Shown: positions 55,108 to 64,000 of the stretch, piece after piece
Numbering within the stretch: the first letter of the stretch is position 1
Layout: each line of letters begins with the position of its first letter
Assembly: GCF_036669915.1 (NCBI RefSeq)
Contig: NC_089312.1
Span: 31,411,830-31,475,829 of the forward strand
Length of the DNA stretch: 64,000 nt
Direction: 5' to 3'
DNA from: Pocillopora verrucosa
Taxonomy: Eukaryota; Cnidaria; Anthozoa; Scleractinia; Pocilloporidae
Program-made: the position numbers and the translations under genes
Notes under the pieces: generated by a model
Database searches by the model: none
What the model saw: only the letters and a program-made list of their open reading frames with translations
Told to the model about the DNA's origin: nothing

Positions 55108-56745
55108 TTAACAGAAACCGTGCACTAACAGTTTGCGCTTAAATTCACTATAATCTAGAATCTTTCTAAAGTGGTCAGGGAGGGAGTTCCAGTACTTAAC
55201 AGATGAATAGCTAAAATAATTTAGACCATATGTGGTTGTAAACGGCTTAGGAAGTGATAAAATATTGGTGCCCCTTAGGGAGTAAGCAGTAGATCTTTGC
55301 TTGATCAGTTGTTTCAAATAGCACGGATATTTACCAAGATGGAGACAGTTGAATATACAAATCATCATATTTTGTATCGTCCTGTTGGCTAAACCACACA
55401 CACCTGCCTTGTCTAAAAGATCATCATAGTTCGAGTACCAGTCCTTTAAAACAAATCTTAAAATACATCTATTTAAGGTGCCCAGTTTAACAGAGTCCTC
55501 TGAACTACAAAAGTGCCATATCATTGAACAGTAGTGAAAATGGGGTAACATAAACATTTTATAAAGGCGAAGCATAATTTCGGTAGAAATAAGTTTGCCA
55601 AATCTTTTGAAGACACTGAACTGATTATTTATTTTTTTACATACAGAGGATATGTGTTCCTTGAAATTAAGTTCATTATCAAGAATTATTCCAAAAAGTT
55701 CCAGGCATCTTGTGGTTGAGAAGGAGAAAGGGTAATCGGTTTTGCCAAGAACCATCCCTCGGTGTTTAGCGGGGTTGGCTTTCATCCCATTGTCTTCGAA
55801 CCATTTGTTTGCTATTTGTACATCATGATTGATCCGCTGTTCCAAGGCTACTGGGTCTACGTCAGATGTGTGCAGTTGGCAGTCATCAGCATAAGTGTTT
55901 AGTTTTACAGACTTAATGTGAAAGATGAGGTCATTGAGGAACATGTTGAAAAACATGGGTCCCAGGACGCTGCCTTGAGGCACGCCACGCTTCACGCTCA
56001 TCCAATCCGAATAAGTATCACCAATTTTCACTCGCTGCATTCTATCCGTCAAGTAGTCACCGATAAGGGCACAGCTGGATTCATGCAAACCATACGCTTT
56101 CAGTTTCGCTAGTAACAAAGCATGAGGTACGGTGTCGAAAGCTTTTGACAAATCCATTGATATAACCGCCACGATCTCTTTTTTATCTAGACTACGCCTC
56201 CAGTCCTCAGTCAGCCTAAGCAAAGATGTCTCACAGCTATGGTGCCTTCTGTAGGCAGATACGTATTCGGACAATATGTTTTGGTAAAAGTCGCCCATTT
56301 GCGCTGAAAGCAGCCTCTCGAAAACATTATTGAACGCAGGTAAAACGGTCACTGGTCGATAATTGCTTTTGTTCAGTTCATCGTCCTCTTTAAATAAAGG
56401 AGTAACCTGACCTAATTTCCAGCGCGACGGATACTGTCCTGTCCTGATCGAGTGATTCATTATTGCAGCAATAGGACCAGCAATCGCGTTGGCAGACTCT
56501 TTTACCAGTCGCGGTGGTATTCCGTCATGACCACAGGATTTGCGGGAGTTGATTTTGAAGGCTTCCACTTGGGTTTTATTAGTATATTGAAAAGCAAATT
56601 TTTTTCTCACAGCGAGCTGTTCATTGTTGTTGAAAATCGCCTGAATGCTAGGATGCGCATCCAACTCGTTTCCATTACTCTGTTCAGTAATCTCTGGCAC
56701 GCCGTCCGCGATGTTGACAAAATAACTATTAAAAAGCTCCGCCAT
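55108..56745 (-). CDS. LINE reverse transcriptase, 545-codon open frame
   Basis: A single uninterrupted frame holds the RT domain motifs in order: YRPVTVLPAFNNVFERLLSA (about 129-148), SAYRRHHSCETSLLRLT (163-179), the first catalytic Asp in ISMDLSKAFDTVPHALLLAK (195-214), RGVPQGSVLGPMFFNMFLND (253-272), the catalytic YADD at 285-288, and thumb/C-terminal region RTIQNMMICIF and SLPDHFRKILDYSEFKRKLL. All three catalytic Asp are present. The ATG at 56745 is not the original start: the frame upstream (linker and EN) is joined by frameshifts. The protein copies LINE RNA at a nicked target. The rest of the element is broken, so this copy could not move alone. Confidence 0.85.
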   Translation of the reverse strand: MAELFNSYFVNIADGVPEITEQSNGNELDAHPSIQAIFNNNEQLAVRKKFAFQYTNKTQVEAFKINSRKSCGHDGIPPRLVKESANAIAGPIAAIMNHSIRTGQYPSRWKLGQVTPLFKEDDELNKSNYRPVTVLPAFNNVFERLLSAQMGDFYQNILSEYVSAYRRHHSCETSLLRLTEDWRRSLDKKEIVAVISMDLSKAFDTVPHALLLAKLKAYGLHESSCALIGDYLTDRMQRVKIGDTYSDWMSVKRGVPQGSVLGPMFFNMFLNDLIFHIKSVKLNTYADDCQLHTSDVDPVALEQRINHDVQIANKWFEDNGMKANPAKHRGMVLGKTDYPFSFSTTRCLELFGIILDNELNFKEHISSVCKKINNQFSVFKRFGKLISTEIMLRLYKMFMLPHFHYCSMIWHFCSSEDSVKLGTLNRCILRFVLKDWYSNYDDLLDKAGVCGLANRTIQNMMICIFNCLHLGKYPCYLKQLIKQRSTAYSLRGTNILSLPKPFTTTYGLNYFSYSSVKYWNSLPDHFRKILDYSEFKRKLLVHGFC

Positions 56746-57417
56746 TTGTTTTTTTGTCTGTTATCACGACATCGTGTTCTTTTAATATTATGTCATTTGC
56801 TTGCGTGCTTTTCCTTGAATGCAAAAATGGGCGGTATGTGTTCCAAATCTCCCTTGGGTTTTCCGACTCACTTTTCTTGTCGAAGAAAGTTTTAATAGCT
56901 TTACGTCTTAGAGAAGTGCAAATGTTCCTTTGTCTCTAGTACAATTCATAATTAGTGTCAGTTCTTTCGCGGATGAAACGTTTCCACAAACGGTTTTTCT
57001 GGCGAATAGCTTTGCACCATTGTTCCTTCATAAAGGGAACTTGATTACTTGATTTCCCCTTATGCGGACCTGTTTCAAAGGTGCATGCTCACCAAGAATG
57101 TTCTCGTATAGACAATCAAACACGTAGAGCTTATCGTCAACGTCGTCAAATATTTCAGCTACTTGGAAAGGAACATTATGCAAATCATGTAGAAAATGCT
57201 GTTTATCAAAAATTTTGAGGCTTCTTAATTGTATTTTCCGAGATCGTATTCTCGGTTCCGATGCCCTGAGTATGGCAAACACAAGAGAGTGATCACTTAT
57301 ATTAACATGGACTACGCCCGATGACTGTATTTTTCTCAAGTTGTAAGTGAGAAAAAGGTCTAGTAGGGTTTCTGATGTCTTGGTAATACGGGTGGCTTCA
57401 TGTATTAAATTCTTCAA
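56746..57417 (-). pseudogene. LINE endonuclease C-terminal part and EN-RT linker, frameshifted
   Basis: Frame 57417-57028 reads DLFLTYNLRKIQSSGVVHVN, ISDHSLVFAILRA, containing the catalytic SDH of the AP-type endonuclease, then a linker NVPFQVAEIFDDVDDKLYVF. It continues in other frames with WCKAIRQKNRLWKRF and AIKTFFDKKSESENPREIWN to the RT start. A stop at 56940 and shifts near 57030 and 56760 interrupt it. Confidence 0.75.
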
Positions 57418-58388
57418 GTCTTGTACCGTTCACGCTCACATAATCGAAGATTGGGAAGGTCTTTAATGACTTTAAAGCAGAGGTCTGCGCGGATATAGAC
57501 CAATAAACCACCGCCATGTATGTTTCTGTCAGCCCTACACATTCGATATCCGGTGACCATAAATTGACTATCTGGAAAACTGGAATCCAGCTTCGTTTCA
57601 GAAAGAATTAAAATATCAAACATTCCTTCTAATAGCCAATACTTGACCTCAAAGAATTTAAAACCTGCAATATGGTCCACATTAACATGTCCGACTTTAA
57701 TGTTGGTCCAATGTTTCTTAATCAAGGCATCATATTCACTCCACGTTTCATCGTCGGAACATGATCCAGTAGAACTGTTGGTACTTGTGCTGGAGTTCAA
57801 ACTCGAGTCCGCAAAAGGTAATTGGCGAAGAGCCTCCATACATGACTCGCCAGTGTGCGATGTACTGCCAGACGACTGCAAAATTAGATATTGCTTAGGG
57901 GTCACACCGCCGCATTTAATGTGAGACCACAACGAGCAGCAGTCGCATATGGTTGCACGGTGATTTATAGCAATCGTCCGATCACACTCCTTGCATTTTT
58001 TACGAGAACTGTCATGGCGGACGGCTGATTTACAAGTCGAGTCACATTGTCTGTGAGGTGCTGGATGAGGATGAATGTCTCCACTTCTAACCACAGAAAG
58101 AGCAACCGGGTTGAAGGAAGCCGTACAGTTCGAATAGTACGCCACTCTTAAGTTCTGAAACTTCTTGTGAGGTGAGTTGAGAAATTGGCCGCCGATCCGT
58201 GACCTATGCCTTGGCGAAATTAGATTGAAATCGACCGGGTATGAGTTGAAATACTTGAAAAAATTATCCCCGTAATGCACTTGAGCATTCTTCGAGAGCT
58301 TGAGAGAGTATAAGTTGACAGAGAACAAAGCTAACAGCGAAAAACTTAATAAAATTACGGACAAGCTCGAAACACGTTTGACCGCCAT
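57414..58388 (-). pseudogene. LINE N-terminal part: leader, degenerate 2A motif, PHD-like finger, first half of endonuclease
   Basis: Chosen start ATG 58388 (MAVKRVSSLSVILLSFSLLA), a hydrophobic leader. SGDIHPHPAP at 58084-58056 aligns with the SGDIHPNPGP-type 2A motif but has lost the Asn and Gly. A cysteine-rich finger follows (CKECDRTIAINHRATICDCC, then HIKCGG), PHD-like and missing its end. The endonuclease starts VGHVNVDHIAGFKFFEVK and includes LILSETKLDSSFPDSQF (catalytic Glu) and GGGLLVYIRADL. It breaks at ERERYKT, where about 100 residues of EN appear to be deleted before the 57417 frame. Confidence 0.7.
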
Positions 58389-58529
58389 AATCACCGCTGG
58401 CCATTCGTGATAGTTGATGATAGCCAATGATAGTGCTTGATAGTTTGTAATCATACGCGAGTGATTGTTGAAACTGTCATCAACTATCATGACCATTTGA
58501 ACTGGGCTTTGGTATCTTTCCTACGGTTG

Positions 58530-61200
58530 AGTTTCGATGACTGTCAGCCGTCGTTAACAGAACTAAAACTACTGTTCGGAGGTATTAAAAACGTGATTAA
58601 TGGAGTCTATACACCTCTTTAAGTCTTAAATAATACTTTAAAGAGTCTTCCTAAATGTAATATGCTAAATCTTACGCTAAGAATTGACGAGAGTCCGTGG
58701 GAATAATAATAATAATAATAAAAGATTTATACCGCGCCAGTATCCTACTGTTCAAAGGCGCCTACAAATACCCGGAGAGCTGCCCGGAGAGCTGCAGACA
58801 CAGGCCACGGTCATAAACAAAAATATGACGAGTATGCACCGAAAAACAGGCACCGGAGACTAGAGAAAAAAAGGACCTAGAATTGATTACAGGAAAGTTG
58901 TTTTCTGATAATTTCGAGCTATGTGTTTGAAGCGGAATCGTCGACCCTCGACTGAAAGCAAGCTTAATGCGGACGGCCCTCAACCGAGAGACTTCCGTCT
59001 CTTGGAAGCCTCTTTCAAAACAAATGTTTTAAACGATATGTGACTTGATGAATGAGTTCCCTCAGATTTGAAAATTTCTCATAAAAAATCGGGGTCCTCA
59101 ATCTGTTCTGTGCCATGTTAGAGATCCACATAATGTCGATATTTTCATGTCTTTCTAGTATAGAGCGTAAAGTATCTTAAGGCACAATAATATTAGTTAT
59201 GTTTGGTTGATTATTTTGACACATAACTTTTCGGTTAAACCCAGCGCCTTCTTTAGGGTTAACAAAAAAACCATTCGATTTCTATCAATGAATAAGATGA
59301 GGCGCCACTTAAATGTGATCAGACAAATAGTCTTGGGCATGCCTTTCGATCATATGGGCGAGTCTGTCATAAGCTGTCCTTTTCCAAAGAGGTGAACCGT
59401 CACATATTTTCTCACGGCCCCGACGTGATTAAGTAGTAGAAGTCGTCCTGATTTAGATCAGCACTAAACTATATTCTCGTCAGTAGGGAGCCCGCCTATC
59501 TTTAAAACAAGTAACGGGGGAATGAGCAATAGAAAATTGGCAATGGGCAGTGGGCAAAGAGGAATCTTTAAAATGGGGAATCTTTAAAAGCGGGGAATCC
59601 TAGATGCGCGAATTTTTTAAATGGGAATATTTTAAAAGCGGGAATCTTTATAATGGAGAATCTTTAAAAGCAAGAATGACCAAAATGTTGTAAAACGTTG
59701 TGCGTCAATATTTAACTACAGAGAAATTCAAGATTCCCCAACACCAACGTAATGACGATAATCAAATGAGAGAAAAGTATGTGACCAGTCTAACATCCTT
59801 CCTCCTTGGTCATCCCTCACCAAAAATAGATAGAAATCATAGAATATCTCACATGCAGATGAGTTGAAGAAAACCTACGATTTGCAATCAATAAAGACGA
59901 CAGGAGCACTAAGTTACAATCTGCGTAGTAGGTGCTGATAAAGTCCTTATTTCATAATGGGAATACATGATAAAATTACAAAAATGTTCTGGAAAGTTCC
60001 ACTCTAACGTTTCGAAAATTCAATGATATGCTTGTTGGATTATAAAACCAATATTCCAAAGCTGTTTCAACAGTGCTTTCCCGGAATTCGAAGGACAGTC
60101 AAGGTAAGGGCCTACAATTTATTATAAATTTCAACCCTCTCCACACTAACCATGAATCCAACTTTACAGAGCTGACAAAAATATTACCTCTATACCTGCT
60201 CTAAGTTGTTTTTCTTTTCGCATTGGTGACTCGTCAGTTAAATGTCTAGTTCGTATTTTGTTTCTTAGTCTTTGGCGTGAGACTTAACATGGAATCAATG
60301 AGAATGGAGGCATGCCAAATTCTTCGAAATGGCGTAAGCAGTATATTTATTGCCGATTGAGACCTTTCTCTTAAGTAAAAAGGAGATTTCTTTTCCGGCA
60401 TCGAAGCTAATTACAAACATACAAGGCCGTCAAAACCTGTCCAAAAAAACATTGAGTTTATTGACTTTATTGAATATCACTTCATAGTCAGCTAGCTATT
60501 CATAATGCATGCAGTACTGATTATAGGAGCGCTGGATTTGTCTCCCCGTTTTGTCTTGGTCTTTGATTAAATTCTGGTGAGCCTTTGGGGAGCAAAGCTG
60601 AACTAACCACAATAGACGAGAGGCACCAAAAAGATATAGAACTCCTCTGCCGTTACGAGAACACTGATGAAAGCACGAGGCCGCAGACCGAGTGGTTTCA
60701 TTGTTTTTGAGTGTTTGGAAACCCTGATGAAACCCTATGCACGAGTTTTTGAAATAGCTTCTCGATCGCGCCTCAGGAAACGAAAGAAAATGGAAATATT
60801 TACGAATTTTTCACACGTTGTCGGCAAGTTTGTTGTAGTAATATTCAAATTAAGAAATCAGTTCACCAGTGTTTGATGCTTTATCTAACTCAAGGGTTTG
60901 ATATTATATGAAACTCAGGGATAGCGCGTCATTCCGGTGTTTCACCGGGGCTTTCAAACCGCATGCACGTGACGAGATTGGCGTGAATTGCTTGGATGTT
61001 CACCTCAGTTATGAATAATTAATAAATTTGAGAAAGCTTAATTCTTAAGAGATGTGATTAAAGGTTGACTCATAGATCACCATTAACAGTCCGCATGCTA
61101 TTCACCAGCCTAGGTCAGTCCGTATTGCGAAAAAACCTGCCCTCTGTCTTGAGTACCACAAGTCAAGACCTCGGTTCCAATACGGACCTCTCAGCTGGCC
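58530..61200. other. Non-coding stretch with simple repeats
   Basis: An (AAT)n run with AAAGATTTATACCGCGCCAG at 58707-58740 looks like the tail of another retroelement. A 17-bp-type tandem repeat (GGGAATCTTTAAAA variants) spans 59560-59680. An inverted repeat with arms GTCCGTATTG / CAATACGGAC lies at about 61117-61187. No gene seen. Confidence 0.5.
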
Positions 61201-61202
61201 AA

Positions 61203-61405
61203 TAACAGTCATTTATTCATCACTTCATGGGTTTGTTCGGAACCGAAATAACGACAAACTCCCAGTTTGTTTGTTAGCTCAGTTGGTAGAGCATTGCATC
61301 AATAACGCAGAGGTCATGGGTTCAAATCCCGTACAGTTTTTTAGGCCTTATTTTCATTACTGCTTAAGTAGTGTTCGTGCAAAGATCGCTTTCATATTCA
61401 CGATG
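61203..61405 (+). repeat. tRNA-derived SINE copy
   Basis: The 5' module (CATTTATTCATCACTTCATG), tRNA-like head at about 61265-61338 (TTAGCTCAGTTGGTAGAGCA; GGTTCAAATCC), GTACAG...TTTTAGGCC, then TTTCATTACTGCTTAAGTAG and GATCGCTTTCATATTCACGA. It is the same family as 4179-4583, in single-copy arrangement without the inverted extra modules. The anticodon arm is defective, so it is not a tRNA gene. Confidence 0.75.
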
Positions 61406-61409
61406 TCAA

Positions 61410-63340
61410 CATTACAGTGAATTATAATCTTCACGCCGAAGGCGATTTATAGCGTTTTTAGCATTGAAGCCGCCAATCCCAGAAGTCTATTTTTAATTTT
61501 CTTCTTTATCAAGAAAAAATTTGTCACCACTTTTATGGAAAGTTTCTTTGAACTCCATGCTTATTGTGATCGATTCCTTGATTAAATATGAGGCAGATGT
61601 TAAAAAGCCGCCATTTTGAAATTCGTGCTGGTTCTCGTCAACTCCTCAAAAAACTAAATCATTCGAAATTTTTCTTTGTAAGGCAATAAAACCGACGGAA
61701 AGAAAAACCTGGTTAGGAAAAAAGCCTTCATAACCCTTTATCATTTTATCTGCTTTAAGTGCATGTCAGCCAAGTGGAAACCCCGAATGTTAAAAACTAA
61801 CTGCTGAGCGATAATGATCGATGTGCAAAGTTCGCGCTAAAACAGCTTGGCTCCTCTGTAAGATCTGCAAAAAGCACCATTCTATTTACTTATTTGATCA
61901 TGATTATTTTTATTTAAAAAGTCTTGAACTTATGGAAAAAAAAGTCGCATTCGGCGTCACAAAATTTATTCATAAGTCTGGCTAGTTTATATGCCTCATG
62001 ACGCAGATAAGCTATATCATTTATATGTTTTTGTTTTTTTTTTTTTGCGGTCATAAATTTTTAAACTTGGGTGGCAATTATGGATATGTGTCTATTGCGG
62101 TTGCTGCCAAACCTTGAGAACCATTTTAACACACTCTTACATGTTTAATGGACATCAACGGAGGCCTAAATGGTCTATAAGCATGGCCTTATGCAGTGTC
62201 AAATAGGTTGAAATATACCTGCTAGGTATACTATTGGATCAGAAAAGACCCACATTGTGACATACGTAGGCAAAAACACCTGTTTCCTTTATGTTTATTT
62301 AAACGTAAGAAAGTTGAGTATATTCACATTTCGTCTTGTCTGCTGTGGCAAGCAAAAGACTTGAGGTGGGTGGAATGACCTTTTTCTCATCACTACTTTT
62401 ACCATTTATTAATTTTTTATTTTAAAATACTTTGTTCTCGTGAAAACTCACCAAAGCTGTCTCTAAGTGTCAAAACTCATGGAGATTCAGCAATTTGAGT
62501 GATCAGTGAGAAACATCACATTTCATTAAATGAAGAACATCTTGAGCTTTTGCAAGACTTACTTAAATTATTTCATAGGAAATGACTTTTGTCAAAAATG
62601 TAAAATTAAAACAATCAACAACAATCATAAGAATATAACAAGGTAAGTGAATGAGGTTTTCTCATTTCTTTGACGTTTTTCCCTCCAGTCTTTCAGGACA
62701 AACTCTCACCTGCTGTTTTCATTAGGCTTTATTTAGACCTTTAATTTACATTCTGGTCAGGTTCCGTAGGCATCGGTTGCGTAGGTAATAAGATATGACA
62801 TTTTGCACAAGACAATTTCTAAGCCATCTGGTTGTCATTTTTGTTTATTGCATTTTCTTGGACACAAAATATCGACGTTCTGAAATGAGGTCTCATGCTT
62901 CTATTCTTTTAAGCTTTTTGGACCAGCCAGAGAAAATAATGGGATTATTTTCGCTCGGTTGACTCATTTGCTAAAATTAATTAATTAATTATTATTATTA
63001 TTATTAATAATTACAATAATAATAAAAATAATGATGATAATAGCTATCATTATGGTGGTGATAATAAAAGTAGTGATAACAAGTCTGATAATAGTAATAA
63101 TGATAAAGCCACATCCTCAAGAGCACGTTTAACCCTCTCCCTCGCCTATCATTTTTCACCTCGGCTCATATTCCCAATAGAAGTTTGGTAATAACTTGAC
63201 AATTAATCTGTTGATGAAGAGAAAAATTTCCATCACCCGCTGGCTGCTTTGGTTTTAAAAAAGACGTTTTGCCTTATGCCATAGCAAACAGACGATTTTA
63301 CATTTAGGTAAATTTTGCATGAGGAAGTGGACGAACATCC
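61410..63340. other. Non-coding stretch upstream of the second Ig gene
   Basis: Apart from an (ATT)n/(AAT)n microsatellite at 62980-63110 I see no repeat or gene. Confidence 0.45.
62980..63110. repeat. ATT/AAT microsatellite
   Basis: Runs of ATT, AAT, GAT and related trinucleotides with internal inverted symmetry (TTATTATTAATAATTA). Confidence 0.85.
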
Positions 63341-63341
63341 A

Positions 63342-63473
63342 ATGACCAGAATGCTAAGTACACGTTGGCTTGGAAACGCTGGCAACTTCTTCATGCTGTT
63401 TCTTGTTACTAGTGCTATAAGCAGCCTTTCATCCGAGGAAATAAGCAACAAATGCAATAGTAAAATTGATTAG
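63342..63473 (+). CDS. Candidate first exon (signal peptide) of the second Ig receptor gene
   Basis: ATG at 63342 gives MTRMLSTRWLGNAGNFFMLF, LVTSAISSLSS, a good signal peptide, then SNKCNSKID and a TAG. The end NKCNSKI parallels TCHSKIR at the end of exon 1 in the complete gene at 48598. The expected phase-1 donor is not clean: the nearest GT (ATTA|GTAGGC) gives the wrong phase, as if one base had been inserted. So the exon may be broken or another donor may be used. Confidence 0.5.
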   Translation: MTRMLSTRWLGNAGNFFMLFLVTSAISSLSSEEISNKCNSKID

Positions 63474-63625
63474 TAGGCACTGAATTTTTGTTTCCAAATC
63501 TAAAGTTACATACTTGATCCACAAATCAAGTTTTGTAGTGAAGTTATTGGTTGAATCATCGTTATGATTGATTTAGGTTACCTCGAGGACTACGCACTTA
63601 ATTTTTTTTTAACTTTTCCGTCCAG

Positions 63626-63949
63626 TGACACGCGAAATGAATACCTTCTCAAGTCCGCCAAACCGCACATTAATAGTGGGTGCAGATATTAACTTGACTT
63701 GCATAGCGCGGCCAAGGTATGACGACCGGCTACATCCTAGGAGATGGACCAAGTATATTCAGTGGTTTGATCCCCAGGGTAAACCAGTTGGAACCAAATG
63801 CCTGCAGGGTATATCAAAAGCGAAAAAGCTACGCTGCATATCAATGCTCAAGAGGTTGACTATGGAACAGTTTGGAAACTACACTTGTGAGGCTCACAAT
63901 CATTATGAGGGTTATTGCAGGCAAAACGTTGTCGAAATCGAGCTGCAAG
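63626..63949 (+). CDS. First Ig-domain exon of a second receptor gene, cut by the right edge
   Basis: Acceptor TCCAG|TGACA and donor CAAG|GTAGGC bound a 324-base phase-1 exon, identical in length and phase to exon 2 of the complete gene. It encodes DINLTCIARPRYDD, WTKYIQWFDPQGKPVGTKC, RCISMLKRLTMEQFGNYTC and EAHNHYEGYC, with the same five cysteines as the paralogue (LTC, xKC, xxC, YxC, xYC). The rest of the gene lies outside the window. Same-strand tandem arrangement indicates a local receptor cluster. Confidence 0.8.
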
Positions 63950-64000
63950 GTAGGCAAAACATATAAAGTAATCTCCTCGAGAAGCAATAAAGTAATTGAT

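Larger units (their letters stand above)
54922..58400 (-). mobile_element. CR1/L2-like non-LTR retrotransposon (LINE), nearly full length, decayed
   Basis: The minus-strand order is N-terminal hydrophobic leader, degenerate 2A-like motif, PHD-like zinc finger, AP endonuclease (internally deleted), reverse transcriptase, AT-rich 3' trailer and an ATGTATGTATGTAT tail ending near 54922. Single protein with EN then RT and a short-repeat tail fits the Jockey superclade (CR1/L2/Rex1-like). Flanks both contain scattered CTATCATTGACTATCA-type strings (54440-54460; 58400-58495) but no exact target duplication was found. Confidence 0.75.

Noticed and set aside
55918..56112. Plus-strand ORFs opposite the LINE RT
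   Set aside because: Antisense shadows of the RT frame; the same holds for 56452-56939 and 57643-57924.
63233..63457. 74-codon minus ORF
   Set aside because: It is antisense to the signal-peptide exon of the second Ig gene and has no features of its own.
1..64000. CRISPR arrays, bacterial operons, rRNA genes
   Set aside because: The tandem repeats lack unique spacers of constant size, genes have introns and poly(A) signals, and no rRNA-like sequence was seen.

Overview
This window is eukaryotic and looks like a cnidarian genome, most likely an anthozoan such as a stony coral. The reasons are AT-rich DNA, short exons with canonical GT-AG introns, a secreted fibrinogen-related (FReD) gene, lineage-expanded Ig-domain membrane proteins, and a dense mix of transposon types I associate with corals: Penelope-like, Helitron/Helentron, CR1/L2-like LINE, tRNA-derived SINE and MITEs. 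No species can be named from sequence alone.

Two host genes can be modelled completely. (1) A three-exon, 272-residue secreted FReD protein lies on + at 22189-23765, with a TATA box and a poly(A) signal. (2) A six-exon, 441-residue single-pass Ig receptor lies on + at 48598-53458 (signal peptide, two Ig domains, a third divergent Ig-like domain, a transmembrane helix, a short tail). All its introns are phase 1 except the last, which is phase 0, and a decayed Ig exon sits in its third intron. A paralogue of it starts at about 63342, and its first Ig exon has the same length and phase; it runs off the right edge. FReD relics lie at 963-1237 (-), 28285-28412 (+) and 29262-29490 (+). A direct duplication (27240-28215 and 35912-37860) appears to carry the 5' flank and a leader-like exon of a FReD paralogue.

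Layout. 1-750: N-terminal part of a Penelope-like reverse transcriptase (-), frameshifted. 963-1237: FReD exon relic (-). 1495-2207: MITE with another MITE nested in it. 2944-3121: palindromic element. 3128-12240: a large decayed Helitron/Helentron-type element on -, reading basic leader, intact 2A-like peptide, OTU protease domain, DUF6570-type zinc region, HUH Rep, PIF1 helicase and AP-type endonuclease, followed by an intron-containing RPA-like OB-fold/zinc-ribbon gene interrupted by a 405-bp SINE composite. 12.4-22 kb: mostly non-coding, with a leader/coiled-coil exon relic, a RecQ-like helicase relic and SINE debris. 22-24 kb: FReD gene. 24-39 kb: repeats, FReD relics, a 2-kb terminal-inverted-repeat element rich in CGTAAA, the segmental duplication and a 673-bp hAT-like MITE. 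39.75-40.57 kb: 5'-truncated Penelope-like insertion with its GIY-YIG domain and a hammerhead-like 3' end. 43.7-46 kb: a second Helitron-family relic with a 2A motif and a cysteine-protease-like domain (+), convergent with a PIF1 fragment (-). 48.6-53.5 kb: Ig receptor gene. 54.9-58.4 kb: CR1/L2-like LINE (-) with a 545-codon open RT frame. 61.2-61.4 kb: SINE copy. 63.3 kb to the end: second Ig receptor gene.

Most ORFs here are transposon remains. The most notable theme is 2A-like (NPGP) motifs in three unrelated mobile-element proteins: two retain the core and one is degenerate. The second theme is a dispersed family of hammerhead-ribozyme-like cores tied to Penelope-type ends. All calls rest on reading the sequence and remembered family features; no database search was possible.
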